The notes: generated by a model from the letters alone, not told the origin. Shown: positions 24,701 through 33,437, counted from the first letter of the stretch. The stretch: 64,000 nt of DNA from Priestia aryabhattai (GCF_023715685.1 NZ_JAMBOQ010000001.1:248001-312000); one strand, 5' to 3'. Numbers and translations: made by a program.

Positions 24701-25990
24701 ATGAATTGGTTTAAACGAAACAAAGCGCACGCCGAAGCCGCAGCTGTCGAACTCATCACTGTAAAGCTTCACGTATCGGACCCGATGATAAAAAAGCAGA
24801 TTAACATGATTTCCTTAACAGAAGATGATCTCGAACGGATTGCCAGATTTCAAGTTCACGCGCTGAACGCCATCGAAGAGATTGTGAATGATTTTTACAA
24901 AGCTATTGGCGAACAGGCCCATTTGGTTGCGATTATCGAAAAGCACAGCAGCGTTCATGCATTAAAACAAACGTTAAAACAGCACATCTTAGAAATGTTT
25001 GATGGACAAATAGACGATGCTTTTGTGGTAAAACGTCAAAAAATTTCCAAGATGCACGTTAAAATTGGACTTGAGCCAAACTGGTATTTGTGCGCATTTC
25101 AAAATTTATTTACGTCGCTGCTGTCAGTCTGTGAACATACGATGGACTCAAAAGAAGAATGTCTGGCTTTTATTGCAAGTATGACAAAGCTTATTAGTCT
25201 AGAAAAGCAAATTGTGTTAAAAGCCTATGAGCTTGAGTACGACGAGCAGCGCGCTGGACTTCAGACTCAAAAAGAGCAAATTCAGCTAGAAATCTCTCGT
25301 ACATCATCTATCCTTTCTTCGTTATCTGAAGAAACGAAGAAATTTATGGATCAAATGCACAATCAGTCCTCTGACGTGGTGTCCTATGCAAACAAAAGCT
25401 CCCAATTGGCAGAAGTCATTGAGACAGAATCCGTTACGAGTCAAGCAAAACTAAAAGAAGAACAAAATATGCTTGGAAGCATACAAAAAAATACATCTCT
25501 CATTCAAAACAAAATGAAAACGCTTGAACATACATCACAGCAAATTCATCAAATCGTTTCAATTGTCACTTCTATTGCTGAGCAGACAAATTTATTAGCA
25601 TTAAACGCTTCGATTGAGTCTGCTCGAGCCGGTGAGCATGGAAAGGGATTTGCAGTGGTCGCGCAAGAAGTACGGAAGCTTGCAGAAGAAACGAAGAAAT
25701 CTATTTCTAATATTTCCACTTTTATCGGAGACATTCAAAAACAAATCGAAAGCGTCTCGGCGTTAGGTGGAGAAGTCGCTAAATTAACAAAAGATACGGC
25801 TGATAATATGAACAACATTACTTCTTTTTTCACGAACGTCCTTAGCATAACAACCGAGAACAAACAGCAAACCGTTCTAACAAAAAAAGAACTTGAAAAA
25901 ATAGCGGACGTAATGAAGCAGCTGTCTCTACGTATTGAGAAGATGGCACATTCCTCGGAAGAACTTGAACGATTAACCGAAAAAAGTTGA
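24701..25990 (+). CDS. hemAT: HemAT-type globin-coupled aerotaxis transducer
   Basis: A 429-residue soluble chemoreceptor, the length of B. subtilis HemAT (432). The N-terminal globin sensor domain (about residues 20-180) contains the haem-ligating region [11 protein letters not shown] with the proximal His, preceded by [21 protein letters not shown]. The C-terminal half is a methyl-accepting signalling domain with the hairpin tip [19 protein letters not shown]. It binds oxygen through haem and passes the signal to CheA/CheW. No membrane segments. Start ATG at 24701 follows AAGGTGA; two codons further upstream is an alternative ATG. Transcribed alone. Confidence 0.92.
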   Translation: MNWFKRNKAHAEAAAVELITVKLHVSDPMIKKQINMISLTEDDLERIARFQVHALNAIEEIVNDFYKAIGEQAHLVAIIEKHSSVHALKQTLKQHILEMFDGQIDDAFVVKRQKISKMHVKIGLEPNWYLCAFQNLFTSLLSVCEHTMDSKEECLAFIASMTKLISLEKQIVLKAYELEYDEQRAGLQTQKEQIQLEISRTSSILSSLSEETKKFMDQMHNQSSDVVSYANKSSQLAEVIETESVTSQAKLKEEQNMLGSIQKNTSLIQNKMKTLEHTSQQIHQIVSIVTSIAEQTNLLALNASIESARAGEHGKGFAVVAQEVRKLAEETKKSISNISTFIGDIQKQIESVSALGGEVAKLTKDTADNMNNITSFFTNVLSITTENKQQTVLTKKELEKIADVMKQLSLRIEKMAHSSEELERLTEKS

Positions 25991-25995
25991 TATGC

Positions 25996-26036
25996 AAAAA
26001 AGCCTTCTCAGCTTGCACAAGAAGGCTTTTTTTATT
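25996..26036. terminator. Bidirectional terminator between hemAT and hpr
   Basis: Stem AAAAAGCCTTCT / AGAAGGCTTTTT with an eleven-base loop between convergent genes. Confidence 0.85.
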
Positions 26037-26562
26037 TTTTCAAGCTAGCGGGTTCTTGAGAAGAACGTTCGATAAACTGGACAAAATCCTCTCCGTATAT
26101 ACTTCGAATCAGAGCCGTTAGTTCGACGAAGTCAGGCAGCTCTCCGTAAACATCTCGCAGCGGCATCGCTCCTTGAAACAAAGGGTTTTCAAGGGGGTTA
26201 TAATCCTCGAGCGTTTTTAAGAACATCTTTTTTCCTTCTTCTGTGAGCTGTACGTATGTATTCCGCTTATCTCTTTCATTTTTAGAAAGGGTAAGATAGC
26301 CCCGCAAGTGCAATTTTTTTGCAAAGTTAAAAGCTGTGGATAAATGCATGACGCCTAGCTTTGAAATGTCGGTCATCGACGCAATTTCCAGCTGATAAGC
26401 AATCCCCAAAATGTGATGCTCATTAATGCTAAGATCGTACGGCTTAACCCACTGTTCCCAATCCTTTTCAGTAGACTTCCAAAGAGCTTTGCTTACTTGC
26501 ATCACAAGTTGATTAAACAACATGGCATCTTTAATCGTATCTTGATTTAACGTGCGTTTCAC
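26032..26562 (-). CDS. hpr: Hpr (ScoC), MarR-family transition-state regulator
   Basis: A 176-residue MarR-type winged-helix protein. ALWKSTEKDWEQWVKPYDL, INEHHILGIAYQL and GVMHLSTAFNFAKKL are near-identical to B. subtilis Hpr/ScoC. Hpr represses extracellular protease genes, oligopeptide permeases and sporulation functions during the transition to stationary phase. This copy is shorter than the B. subtilis protein (~203 residues), lacking its charged C-terminal tail. Start is GTG with GAGG about ten bases upstream; an internal ATG would truncate the conserved N-terminal helix. Single gene. Confidence 0.9.
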   Translation of the reverse strand: MKRTLNQDTIKDAMLFNQLVMQVSKALWKSTEKDWEQWVKPYDLSINEHHILGIAYQLEIASMTDISKLGVMHLSTAFNFAKKLHLRGYLTLSKNERDKRNTYVQLTEEGKKMFLKTLEDYNPLENPLFQGAMPLRDVYGELPDFVELTALIRSIYGEDFVQFIERSSQEPASLKK

Positions 26563-26718
26563 CTCTTCACTTCCTCTCTAGAAATGCAACCGTTCACATC
26601 ACTTTTTTCTAAGACTTTATAAACAATAAGAATGAAAATATATACAAAATATTATACATGATCGCTTATATATTTCAACTTATTTTGCATAAAAATAAAT
26701 ATTTCCGTTTCTTTATGT

Positions 26719-26760
26719 AAAAAACCAGGCATGAACATTCAGCGTTCATGCCTGGTTTTT
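26719..26760 (-). terminator. Terminator of the sigV-rsiV operon
   Basis: Seventeen-bp stem AAAAACCAGGCATGAAC and near complement with a short loop, directly at the rsiV stop codon. Confidence 0.85.
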
Positions 26761-27623
26761 AATGAATATACCGTTTACCAACTAGAAGGTTTGAAATAAC
26801 GCCTGTTGGAATTTCAAACTCAATATTCCCCATATAGCCTGGAGCGACTTCGTATTTATCAAATACAATTCTAAGCTTGTGATCTCTTGTAATGTAGAAG
26901 CTTTGATTTTCACCAATCTCTTTAAAAGGATCCATATCTTCTTCAGTCAGCCAATAGATTTTGCCTTTCTCATGCTTCATTTGATCTTTCATTTGCTGTT
27001 TAATATTTTCACTAATTACCTTTATATAGCTTTTATCTTTGAACAGACTTGGAAGCGTAACGAGCACTTCGTGTTTTTTATCAATCGTGTCGTACTGATT
27101 GACACTCGACGTTGAAGCTCTCGATTCTTCCACATATCGATGAACAACAAGCAAATCATCGGTATCCGTCACAATATCATAGCCGCTGCTAACAGCCACG
27201 TTTCCTTTGTCTTCTTTTTGTAATGTTTTCATCTCTTTTTTAAACTGTTCATACAGCTGCTCGTTTTCTTTTACATACTTTTCATTCAAGCTTGTTTGAA
27301 GACCTTTGTTTTCCAAGCCTGAAATCGATGGTGTTTTCACGTCAATACGAGAATGCTTTTCTTCTTGCTTCAGTTCATCAAATGTGATCACTTCTATTAC
27401 TTTTCCAAGTACAGGAATTTTCGCCACTGCATTTGCCGCATCTGGACTTACATTCACCGTTGTGATAAAAATCATCGCTGCTGCCGCAATTGCACTCGGC
27501 CAAATATAGGATTTCTTTTTTACGAGGATGTGAAGTAAGTGCCTGTGCAACAACATCATCTAATTCTTGTGGAATCGGAATGTCATGATACTGCTTCTTT
27601 AACTTTTGTATTTTTTCCTTCAT
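26759..27623 (-). pseudogene. rsiV: rsiV, anti-SigV / lysozyme receptor, broken by a frameshift
   Basis: The N-terminal frame starts at 27623 (ATG overlapping the sigV stop) with MKEKIQKLKKQYHDIPIPQE...ALTSHPRKK, the cytoplasmic SigV-binding part of RsiV. The rest lies in another frame: KKSYIWPSAIAAAAMIFITT (membrane segment) through IPTGVISNLLVGKRYIH, which matches the lysozyme-binding extracellular domain of B. subtilis RsiV to its end. The frames join at a run of six A (plus-strand T, 27516-27521). With five A the reading frame would be continuous and give PRKKKSYIWP. So either one base was inserted in a homopolymer, slippage restores the protein, or the assembly is wrong here. If real, the SigV-binding domain is cut off from its lysozyme sensor. 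Confidence 0.85.
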
Positions 27624-28120
27624 TGTTCTAAGTCCTCCTCTGTCATCGTAATCCGTAACAGCTTCAACGCTCTGTAGAGTCTTGTCTTTACCGTATTTAT
27701 ATTCTCCTCAATGATTTCGGCAATTTCGTCCATTTTTAAATCTTCAAAAAATCGTAGAATAATAATGGTCTTATATTTAACCGGCAGCTGATCCATTGCT
27801 TGTTTTAAATCCATGTCTTCGTACTGATCTTCGCGTCCTCTGCTCAGGTACTCAAGCGCTTCATCGTCCATAAGTGTTAAACGTTTATGCTTACGCAGGA
27901 AATCGATTGCTGTTCGTACGACAATTTTATAGAGCCAGCTTTTAATCGATTGAATATCCTTGATACTGTCTATTGAAATGAGTGCTTTTTTTATCGATTC
28001 TTGCACAATATCAAGCGCATCTTCTTGGTTTTTCACATAGCTAAAAGCAAGCCGGTAAAAATCCGCTTTATGCTCGGTTATGCACGCTACGAGCATTTGA
28101 TGTGCATCATGTTTTTTCAT
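27620..28120 (-). CDS. sigV: ECF sigma factor SigV
   Basis: A 166-residue ECF sigma factor, equal in length to B. subtilis SigV. Region 2 shows DFYRLAFSYVKNQEDALDIV, then SWLYKIVVRTAIDFLRKHKR. Region 4 shows LPVKYKTIIILRFFEDLKMD and NTVKTRLYRALKLL. SigV is released when RsiV binds lysozyme and is cleaved, and it turns on lysozyme-resistance genes. The stop codon overlaps the rsiV start (ATGA), so the two are translationally coupled. A promoter of the SigV type precedes it (28172-28196), as expected of autoregulation. Confidence 0.92.
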   Translation of the reverse strand: MKKHDAHQMLVACITEHKADFYRLAFSYVKNQEDALDIVQESIKKALISIDSIKDIQSIKSWLYKIVVRTAIDFLRKHKRLTLMDDEALEYLSRGREDQYEDMDLKQAMDQLPVKYKTIIILRFFEDLKMDEIAEIIEENINTVKTRLYRALKLLRITMTEEDLEQ

Positions 28121-28171
28121 CGTCTTTCATACCCCTTCTATTTTTTCTTGCGGAATTACGTCTATAAGGTA

Positions 28172-28196
28172 GACGGAATAAGGAGAAAAATAGTTT
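28172..28196 (-). promoter_or_regulatory. Candidate SigV promoter of sigV-rsiV
   Basis: Minus strand AAAC (28193-28196), 17-base spacer, CGTC (28172-28175) followed by TA, the ECF-type pattern. It is the mirror of the promoter on the other strand. Confidence 0.65.
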
Positions 28197-28214
28197 GGTT
28201 TTTTAAAAAAAAGT

Positions 28215-28240
28215 AAAACTAAATGATGAGCTCATGCGTC
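28215..28240 (+). promoter_or_regulatory. Candidate SigV promoter of the peptidoglycan deacetylase gene
   Basis: AAAAC (28215-28219), 17-base spacer, CGTC (28237-28240) followed by TA. It has the same spacing and boxes as the sigV promoter, and it overlaps the upstream in-frame ATG at 28234, which argues for the later start codon. Confidence 0.65.
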
Positions 28241-28278
28241 TATTAGGTAGATATATACAAAAAGGGGAATATTACTAC

Positions 28279-29688
28279 ATGAAAACCATGGGTTACAAAC
28301 GTATTTTGACATTGCTTGGATGCTGTATTTTGTTTCTTGGTGCAGCAGGGTATATCGTCAAAGCAAACAGTACAGAGAAAAAAACGGCAAGTATTCAAAC
28401 AGATCAAACCTATCCTAACGTTGAAATTCAAACGCTAGTTAAGGATCTTACCTACGGAGGCTATGCAATTAGCTACCCTTCCTTTAAAAAAAAAGAAATC
28501 GATCAATCCATTCAAGCTTATGTAGCAGATGAAGTGTCACACTATGAAAAAAAGCTGCAGAAGCAGTCAAAAAATAAAAAATCTGAATTAACCATTACAT
28601 ATAAAATTGTCCATTACAGCAAACAAACGCTAAGCGTTGTCTTTGATGAATATGAATCTGTAAATGGAGAGAAAGGAACGTCTTCTCTCAAGACTTTTAC
28701 ATTTGACCTGCCTGCTCAAAAACAAATGGCGTTAAAGGATTTATTTAAAAGAGATGCAAACTACTTAGCTCGCCTTTCGGCTATTTCATATGCTGAATTA
28801 AAAAAACAAATGAAAACAGCTGATTTTGACCCGGACCTTCAAAAAGGAACTCAGGCAGCTGATCAAAATTTCAGTGAATTTGCACTGCTTGAAAACAGTA
28901 TTGTGATCTATTTTAAGCCTTATCAGCTAAGCGCTGAACAAGCTAAAACCAAAACAATCGCTATCCAAAAAGATTTATTTAAAGATATAATAAGCGATGC
29001 TTATAATGAAGAAGCAGCAAATAAAAATAAAGTCAAAGAAACACCTCCAAAACATATTGTTAACGAAATGCCGCAACAAGGAGCGCCTATTGATCCAACT
29101 AAAAAAGTCGTTGCGATGACTTTTGATGATGGACCTAACCCTTCATCTACCAATGTGATTTTAGATGGATTAAAAGAAGTGAACGGACACGCTACCTTTT
29201 TTGTGTTAGGAAGCCGCGTTCAATATTATCCTGAAACGATCGAACGTATGGTGAAGGAAGGCAACGAAGTCGGAAATCACTCTTGGGATCATCCTCAGCT
29301 CACTCGTTTAAACGAAGCGCAGGTCAAACACCAAATAGGAGATACCCAAGCGCTCATTAAACAAGTCAGCGGTTATGAACCACTGCATGTACGCCCTCCT
29401 TATGGAGCTGTGAATGCAAATGTAAGACGCTATATCGGAAATGTTGGTGTGACTCTATGGGATATCGATCCCGAAGATTGGAAATATAGAAACGTTCCTC
29501 ACTCCGTTCAAGCAGTTATGAGTCAAGTGGGAGACGGAAAAGTCATTTTAATGCATGATATTTATCAAACAAGCGCCGAAGCAGCCGTTGAAATTATGAA
29601 GAAGCTTCATGCACAAGGATATCAGCTTGTTACGATTTCACAGCTAGAACAAGTAAAAAGAGAGCGGGAACAGCTGCACATGCAGTAG
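28279..29688 (+). CDS. pdaC: PdaC-type peptidoglycan deacetylase
   Basis: A ~469-residue membrane-anchored deacetylase: N-terminal membrane segment (ILTLLGCCILFLGAAGYIV), a DUF4163/RsiV-like beta-rich domain (~50-255), then a NodB domain. NodB motifs visible: TFDDGPNPS (motif 1), HSWDHPQL (motif 2, metal histidines), RPPYGA (motif 3), WDIDPEDW (motif 4) and ILMHDIY (motif 5). B. subtilis PdaC deacetylates N-acetylmuramic acid in peptidoglycan and confers lysozyme resistance. Its divergent pairing with sigV-rsiV and matching promoter boxes indicate a SigV target. Start at 28279 chosen since the longer frame begins inside the promoter. Interestingly, its N-terminal domain is related to the sensor domain of RsiV. 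Confidence 0.87.
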   Translation: MKTMGYKRILTLLGCCILFLGAAGYIVKANSTEKKTASIQTDQTYPNVEIQTLVKDLTYGGYAISYPSFKKKEIDQSIQAYVADEVSHYEKKLQKQSKNKKSELTITYKIVHYSKQTLSVVFDEYESVNGEKGTSSLKTFTFDLPAQKQMALKDLFKRDANYLARLSAISYAELKKQMKTADFDPDLQKGTQAADQNFSEFALLENSIVIYFKPYQLSAEQAKTKTIAIQKDLFKDIISDAYNEEAANKNKVKETPPKHIVNEMPQQGAPIDPTKKVVAMTFDDGPNPSSTNVILDGLKEVNGHATFFVLGSRVQYYPETIERMVKEGNEVGNHSWDHPQLTRLNEAQVKHQIGDTQALIKQVSGYEPLHVRPPYGAVNANVRRYIGNVGVTLWDIDPEDWKYRNVPHSVQAVMSQVGDGKVILMHDIYQTSAEAAVEIMKKLHAQGYQLVTISQLEQVKREREQLHMQ

Positions 29689-29702
29689 CGTAAAGCAGAC
29701 GA

Positions 29703-29747
29703 ATGCGCTGCAGCCATTATGATGGTTGCAGTGCTTTTGTTTTTTTA
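29703..29747 (+). terminator. Terminator of the deacetylase gene
   Basis: Imperfect stem AATGCGCTGCAGCC / GGTTGCAGTGCTT followed by TTGTTTTTTT. Confidence 0.7.
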
Positions 29748-30157
29748 TGCGATGTTTAATAAATGCTATACAGAGTAGCGTAAGCGGAATCACTACGTGA
29801 AAAGGGATAAAAGGTAACACCGGCATAATCGTTAGCCCCTCTTTTAAATGCTCTTGAAAATTACTTGCAATCGTCAGAGAAAAAAATAAAATCACCGTGC
29901 CAGCAGGATACGTCAGCGCAGAAGGTCGTTTCACCTTAAACAGCTTGGAAAGTCCAACAATCACAGCGTAAAAAAAGACGCTGATTTTGACAAATCCTCC
30001 AATCACCAGCGTAATCATAAAAAACACGTCTAGCCGCTCTAGCTATTACTTCAAATCCTTTGTGCAACTTGTAAATAATCAACAGCATCAGCATCGCATT
30101 CACCACAAATAAAGTGCTGTCGTTTTTTCCTTTGATGACGATGCTTCTGTACCCTTT
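29737..30157 (-). pseudogene. Spore germination receptor B-subunit (GerAB family) relic
   Basis: Two fragments of a GerAB-type permease in different frames. Upstream: STLFVVNAMLMLLIIYKLHK then GFEVIARAARRV, matching the middle membrane segments of the family. Downstream, after a jump at about 30022-30027: FFMITLVIGGFVKISVFFYA to TIASNFQEHLKEGL and FIPFHVVIPLTLL, matching the C-terminal segments. Several intervening membrane segments and the N-terminal half are missing. The downstream frame runs on to 29644 through the neighbouring terminator, so its natural end is lost. No gerA or gerC partner is adjacent. This is the remains of a nutrient germination receptor operon. Confidence 0.75.
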
Positions 30158-30339
30158 TTATTGTCTTTGCTTTTTTTATTTTTAAATAAAGAAGGCACGA
30201 TTAAAAATACCTTTCTTTTTTTAGCTTTTTCGAAATAAATGCTTTGTATGCAATTTTTAATAGCACAATCAAAGCGTAAGACAAAAAAATAACAAAAACT
30301 ATCGATAGAATGTCTTTATGAAAAAAACGAAAACGGAGA

Positions 30340-30581
30340 GTGATACATATAACAATCATTTGGATATCAGCTTTGCTTTTAGGATGCTTAATGGGATTTT
30401 CTATCAGTGTGGATATGATGCAAGGATTTAGTTTTTCCATGGCCTTGCAAAATGCCTACAATCCGTTTCGTGTTATGGAGTCCGCTGAACTATTTGTACT
30501 TTTTTCCTTTTGTTCTGTTTTGTAGCTGAAGTATTTTATCGTTCATTCAAAGTAAAAAAAGCAAAACAGCGACAAAAATAA
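30340..30581 (+). pseudogene. Small two-helix membrane protein gene, frameshifted
   Basis: Frame 1 (30340-30525) encodes IIWISALLLGCLMGFSIS...QNAYNPFRVMESAELFVL, then stops soon after a run of six T (30500-30505). Shifting frame at that run gives FFLLFCFVAEVFYRSFKVKK and a natural stop at 30579-30581, making a sensible ~80-residue protein with two membrane segments and a basic tail. The only possible start, GTG at 30340, abuts its GGAGA. I do not recognise the family. Either a homopolymer mutation or slippage; coding status before the break is moderately supported. Confidence 0.5.
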
Positions 30582-30745
30582 AACTCCGTGAAAAACACAT
30601 ATTTCTCCTTTTCACCACCTATTCTCCTTTCCATTTAAATGTTATAATTTTCATAATCGGAAAAGCTTTTACACGCCTTTCTGCATGGAAAGCTGTACGC
30701 TTAAACTACAAAATAAACATTGACTTTGAACTAAAAGGTGAAGAA

Positions 30746-31909
30746 ATGATGAAAAAAAAATTAGCCGTTATTAGTACAGCCTGCTTACTTATTCTTGCAA
30801 ATGACCCGATCCCTTCTTATGCTACTCCTGATTCTTCTTCGGACGTTTTGGACCAACCAACAGGCGTTACAAATGAAGACGTAAAAGCTATTTTTGACTC
30901 TCTCTATCAAGAAGGTTATTCACTTGGAGAAGAAGATGGGTACGCAGAGAAAAAATTCGAACAGTTTGATCAAACAACAGGACTGGACAAATCTTCTGAA
31001 GAATTCACGTGGTTTATGATGGGGTATACGGTAGGATATAAAAAAGGACAGCAGCAAAAAGAGGAAGAACTCAAGACTGAACAAGAAAATGAAATATCTT
31101 CCGGCGAAGAGGAAGGCTATCAGCAAGGCGTGCTTGATTACAAACATGCTACTATTCAGTCAGAAATCGAATCCTTCCCTTCTAAGTCATCCGACTGGAA
31201 TAAAGGTTATGTTCAAGGCTACAAAAAAGCCATTTCTTTAATGGACTTATCTGTTAAAGCCAAAAAAGATGGCTATGACCAAGGTCTTGAAAATGATTCA
31301 ATGAGTGTTCCGAGCATGTATGATGATGATGATGTCACACGTCAGGCTTTTACAGAAGGCTTTGAAACCGCCCAAGCCGAAGTGCTAAATCAGCAAAAAA
31401 AGCAGTTTGAAAAGCAGGGCTACGTTCAAGGCTATCACGACCTTTCACTCGAAGTGCCCGCAGAAGCAGAGGGCGAATTGCAAACAGCCTTTGAACAAGG
31501 ATATGAAAAAGGACAGAAACAAAAACAAAAAGACGTAAAAGCAAATGGATACGACTCAGCTTTCACTTATCAGACCTATAGAGCGCCTAAAAGTCTTCAG
31601 TCCAAGCCTCAACTAGAAAAATGGTACAAAGCAGGCTTTTATTCGAATAAAGATGTTAAATATTTACAGAAAAAAGCTTATAAAGACGGCTGGAAACTTG
31701 GAAAAGAAATGAGCGTTCCGAAAAAATACAAGCAAAATAAAGCTGCGGTAGCGATGTACAAGAAATATTTCGAACGAGGCCAAAAAAAGCAGGATAAAAC
31801 GGTGAGTCATATCCTGCTCGGCAGCGGTATTGTTCTTACACTGGTTGCCCTTATCACGCTATGGAGACTTCGCCGCCGTAAAAATGAAGAGACAACACTA
31901 GATAGCTAA
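30746..31909 (+). CDS. Membrane-anchored Gly-Tyr repeat protein of unknown function
   Basis: A 387-residue predicted surface protein. N-terminal signal peptide (MMKKKLAVISTACLLILAND, cleavage near SYA), a long hydrophilic Lys/Glu/Gln-rich region, a C-terminal membrane segment (about residues 350-371, ILLGSGIVLTLVALITLWRL) and a basic tail. It therefore looks like an exported, C-terminally anchored protein without an LPXTG motif. The ectodomain holds about eleven degenerate copies of a G-[YFW]-x-x-G unit spaced 25-40 residues apart: EGYSLGEEDGY, MGYTVGYKKG, EGYQQG, KGYVQGYKK, DGYDQG, QGYVQGYHD, QGYEKGQK, DGWKLGKE and others. I know no named family for it. AAGGTG precedes the first of two ATGs. 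Confidence 0.8.
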   Translation: MMKKKLAVISTACLLILANDPIPSYATPDSSSDVLDQPTGVTNEDVKAIFDSLYQEGYSLGEEDGYAEKKFEQFDQTTGLDKSSEEFTWFMMGYTVGYKKGQQQKEEELKTEQENEISSGEEEGYQQGVLDYKHATIQSEIESFPSKSSDWNKGYVQGYKKAISLMDLSVKAKKDGYDQGLENDSMSVPSMYDDDDVTRQAFTEGFETAQAEVLNQQKKQFEKQGYVQGYHDLSLEVPAEAEGELQTAFEQGYEKGQKQKQKDVKANGYDSAFTYQTYRAPKSLQSKPQLEKWYKAGFYSNKDVKYLQKKAYKDGWKLGKEMSVPKKYKQNKAAVAMYKKYFERGQKKQDKTVSHILLGSGIVLTLVALITLWRLRRRKNEETTLDS

Positions 31910-31921
31910 AGATGAGTACAT

Positions 31922-31956
31922 AAAAACCCGGAAAATCACGATTTTCCGGGTTTTTT
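31922..31956. terminator. Bidirectional terminator at 31.9 kb
   Basis: Perfect stem AAAAACCCGGAAAAT and complement with a CACG loop, between convergent genes. Confidence 0.9.
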
Positions 31957-31959
31957 ATG

Positions 31960-33393
31960 TTAAATAATCATTCGCTTATTTTCCGCAAGCTGAACTTCTT
32001 GCACCTGTTTTGATTGATTTTGTTTTCGAATTTTCAAATAATAATAAATATAGCAGCCTATAAAGAAAATACCTCCGCAGTATAACGCCATTCGCTGCTC
32101 GGGATCAAACGCAAGACTGATCATAACGATACAGTTCGTAATAAGCGCTACGATAGGAAGAACCGGATAAAGAGGTGTTCTAAATTTCAGATCTTCTACT
32201 TTTCCACCTTTAGCCACGTAAGCACGGCGGAACGCAAGCAGTGAAGCTGTAATCGCAATCCAGCCAATTTGAGCGCCGAGTCCAGCGAGTGAAATCAGCC
32301 ATACAAAAACGGTTTTAGCTGCCACTACGCTTGAAAGCAGCGAAAAACATGAAATCACAAGTGTAATTAATAACGCATTAAACGGAACCCCTCTTTTGTT
32401 GACTTTCCCAAGCGCAGGACTTGCCATTCCTTCTCTTGAAAGAGAATAAAGCATACGTGTAGCCGCGTAAAATCCAGAGTTTGCGACTGAAAGAAGAGCT
32501 GTTAAAATGATAAAGTTCATAATATCCGCCGCATAAGGTACACCTACACTGTCTAACACAACAACAAACGGGCTTTCTACGACGCCTGCTTTTTCACGAG
32601 GAATCATGCTTGCTAAGACAAACACGGATAAGACGAAAAAGAAAAGCGTACGCCAAACCGTTTGCTTGATCGCTTTTGGAATTGTTTTTTCCGGATTTTC
32701 ACTTTCTCCTGCCGCAATTCCAATCAATTCTGTTCCTTGAAACGAAAAGTTCACCGTAATCATTGTAATCAGTAAAGCCGTTACGCCGTTTGGAAACAGC
32801 CCTTCGGCAAAGAAGTTTGATAAAAACGGTGCTTCCTGTCCGCTTTTCATATCAATGAGTCCAAACATTGCCGCTCCACCTACGACAATAAACATAATGA
32901 TGGCGAAAATTTTAACGCTTGAAAACCAAAATTCTGTTTCACCAAATGCTTTAGCTGAAAGTGCATTTAATGAAAAAATTAAAGCTCCAAAAATTGCGCA
33001 CCATAACCAAACGGGCGAGTCCGGGAACCATCTTTGCATTAATTGTCCGGCAGCTAAAAACTCAAGTGCAACCGTTACTGCCCAGCCTAGCCAGTACAGC
33101 CATCCAATCGCAAAACCAGTTGCGGGGCCGATAAATTTAGTGGAGTACGTTTGAAACGATCCTGCAACTGGCATGGCAACGGATAATTCTCCAAGACACA
33201 GCATCGTTAAATACATAATGAGCCCTCCCACCAAGTAGGAAATCATTGCTCCCATCGGACCTGCTTCATTGATGGTATAACCTGATCCAAGGAAAAAACC
33301 GGTACCAATACATCCCCCTAGTGATATCATAAAAAGATGCCTTGTTTTCATCGTTCTTTTTAATTCTCCTGGCTGTCCCTGTGGAATATTCAT
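31960..33393 (-). CDS. RocE-like amino acid permease
   Basis: A ~477-residue APC-superfamily permease with twelve hydrophobic segments. It is highly similar along its whole length to B. subtilis arginine/ornithine permease RocE and its paralogues (RTMKTRHLFMISLGGCIGTG, WLYWLGWAVTVALEFLAAGQ, NFSFQGTELIGIAAGES). Start ATG at 33391-33393 has GGGAGG seven bases upstream; the frame extends further upstream without a site. Located 250 bases downstream of arginase on the same strand, so arginine or ornithine uptake is the likely role. A perfect cre site lies 31 bases upstream. Exact orthology (RocE, RocC or other) is not resolved. Confidence 0.85.
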   Translation of the reverse strand: MNIPQGQPGELKRTMKTRHLFMISLGGCIGTGFFLGSGYTINEAGPMGAMISYLVGGLIMYLTMLCLGELSVAMPVAGSFQTYSTKFIGPATGFAIGWLYWLGWAVTVALEFLAAGQLMQRWFPDSPVWLWCAIFGALIFSLNALSAKAFGETEFWFSSVKIFAIIMFIVVGGAAMFGLIDMKSGQEAPFLSNFFAEGLFPNGVTALLITMITVNFSFQGTELIGIAAGESENPEKTIPKAIKQTVWRTLFFFVLSVFVLASMIPREKAGVVESPFVVVLDSVGVPYAADIMNFIILTALLSVANSGFYAATRMLYSLSREGMASPALGKVNKRGVPFNALLITLVISCFSLLSSVVAAKTVFVWLISLAGLGAQIGWIAITASLLAFRRAYVAKGGKVEDLKFRTPLYPVLPIVALITNCIVMISLAFDPEQRMALYCGGIFFIGCYIYYYLKIRKQNQSKQVQEVQLAENKRMII

Positions 33394-33423
33394 CCCATTT
33401 CCTCCCTTTGCTGCACAAAAAAA

Positions 33424-33437
33424 TGAAATCGCTTTCA
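33424..33437 (-). promoter_or_regulatory. CcpA cre site upstream of the permease
   Basis: TGAAATCGCTTTCA matches TGWAANCGNTNWCA at every defined position; 31 bases before the start codon, suited to carbon catabolite repression by roadblock or promoter occlusion. Confidence 0.7.

Noticed and set aside
24701..25990. Considered as a generic membrane chemoreceptor.
   Set aside because: No transmembrane segments, and the N-terminal globin sensor with the proximal histidine region identifies it as HemAT.
30201..30440. Minus-strand frame of 79 codons with a hydrophobic C-terminal part.
   Set aside because: No convincing start or family; it lies opposite the frameshifted small membrane gene. The hydrophobic stretch could be part of the decayed germination operon but I cannot support it as a gene.
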